A DNA stretch of 5,141 bases, from assembly GCA_030040175.1 (NCBI GenBank), contig JASHUF010000189.1, positions 1-5,141 of the forward strand, written 5' to 3'. This document shows positions 4,651 to 5,141 of the stretch, one piece after another. A program made the position numbers and the translations under genes. The stretch is from Acidobacteriaceae bacterium. GTDB lineage: Bacteria; Acidobacteriota; Terriglobia; Terriglobales; Acidobacteriaceae. The notes under the pieces are model-generated. The model made no database searches, had not been told where the DNA came from, and was given only the letters and a program-made list of their open reading frames with translations. Position 1 is the first letter of the stretch; every line of letters starts with the position of its first letter.

Positions 4651-5141
4651 ATGGTCACCGCAACCACGCACCTGGTATCGATCGAAGAGATTCGCGCCGC
4701 CGCCGCGCGCATCGCGCCCATCGCCATCAGGACTCCGCTCCTGCGCGCGCCGCTCTCCGGCGCAGCGGGCGAAGTCTGGCTTAAGGCGGAAAGCCTCCAG
4801 CCCGTGGGCGCCTTCAAAATCCGCGGCGCGGCCAACAAAATCCTTCAACTCACGCCCGACCAGCTCGCCCGCGGCGTCATCACCTACTCGAGCGGCAATC
4901 ACGCCCAGGGCGTGGCCTACGCCGCGCGCCAGGCCGGAGCGAGAGCGATCATCGTGATGCCTTCGAACGCGCCCGCCGTCAAGCGCGCCGCCACGCTCGC
5001 TCTCGGCGCGGAGATCGTCGACGTTGGTCCCGCTTCGAGTGAGCGCCTCGCCAAGGCCGAAGAACTCGTCCGCGAGCACGGCTACGTGGTCATCCCTCCC
5101 TACGACGACGAGCAGATCATCGCCGGGCAGGGAACCTGCGG
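4651..5141 (+). CDS. Threonine/serine ammonia-lyase, PLP-dependent (N-terminal part, runs off the window)
   Basis: The first 163 residues of a fold-type II PLP enzyme of the threonine dehydratase family (IlvA/TdcB/serine racemase-like). These deaminate L-threonine to 2-oxobutanoate, the entry to isoleucine synthesis or threonine breakdown, or L-serine to pyruvate. Visible motifs: SLQPVGAFKIRGAANK with the presumed Schiff-base lysine at residue 56, SSGNHAQG (80-87) around the cofactor, MPSNAPAVKRAA (104-115) and PPYDDEQIIAGQGT (149-162). The short N-terminus and PPYDD wording look closer to TdcB-type enzymes than to E. coli IlvA. Because the C-terminus is outside the window, the presence of a regulatory ACT domain cannot be judged, so no symbol is given. 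The start is ATG 4651; AGGAG (4633-4637) lies 13 nt upstream, a long spacing, and an in-frame CTG at 4645 would sit 7 nt from it. The gene follows the MITE-like element directly. Confidence 0.9.
   Translation, partial: MVTATTHLVSIEEIRAAAARIAPIAIRTPLLRAPLSGAAGEVWLKAESLQPVGAFKIRGAANKILQLTPDQLARGVITYSSGNHAQGVAYAARQAGARAIIVMPSNAPAVKRAATLALGAEIVDVGPASSERLAKAEELVREHGYVVIPPYDDEQIIAGQGTC

Overview
The window looks like a GC-rich bacterial chromosome fragment, most likely from the Acidobacteriota (Acidobacteriia/Terriglobales type). This is inferred from how the short RodZ-like protein and the FtsX-type permease read, from two probable TTG starts, and from intergenic gaps packed with small palindromes. 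It is a judgement from memory of such proteins, not a search result. No phage, CRISPR, toxin-antitoxin or biosynthetic system is visible. The genes are housekeeping or ordinary; the unusual content lies between them.

Layout, left to right. Positions 1-342 (minus) hold the N-terminal 114 codons of a membrane protein resembling a GT-C/ArnT-type glycosyltransferase. Positions 343-629 are non-coding and carry a nested inverted-repeat block, a promoter candidate and a wrecked tRNA-Arg copy. An intact tRNA-Arg(CCU) follows at 630-706. It converges on metK (792-1961, minus; S-adenosylmethionine synthetase, TTG start, promoter candidate near 2048-2076). Positions 1962-2270 are the metK leader plus a hairpin repeat. 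Positions 2271-2741 (minus) encode a short RodZ-like protein with an N-terminal HTH and one membrane span, with its own promoter candidate. Positions 2742-3206 are a repeat-rich divergent spacer. Positions 3207-4325 (plus) encode an FtsX/MacB-type ABC transporter permease with no ATPase beside it. Positions 4326-4650 are filled by a short direct repeat, a long imperfect palindrome and a MITE-like element. From 4651 to the window edge (plus) lies the N-terminal part of a PLP-dependent threonine/serine ammonia-lyase.

The genes do not form one pathway. metK makes the cell's methyl donor, the ammonia-lyase belongs to amino-acid metabolism, and the RodZ-like protein and permease are envelope proteins. 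Three signals deserve attention: (i) a family of same-orientation hairpins starting with GCCCCATCCT and ending with GGGTGGG, present in three intergenic gaps; (ii) a 136-bp element with 23-bp inverted ends and flanking CTAG just upstream of the ammonia-lyase ribosome-binding site, abutting a second long palindrome; (iii) a tRNA-Arg copy that keeps the best promoter candidate but has lost its 3' half and has a hairpin inserted in the D arm.
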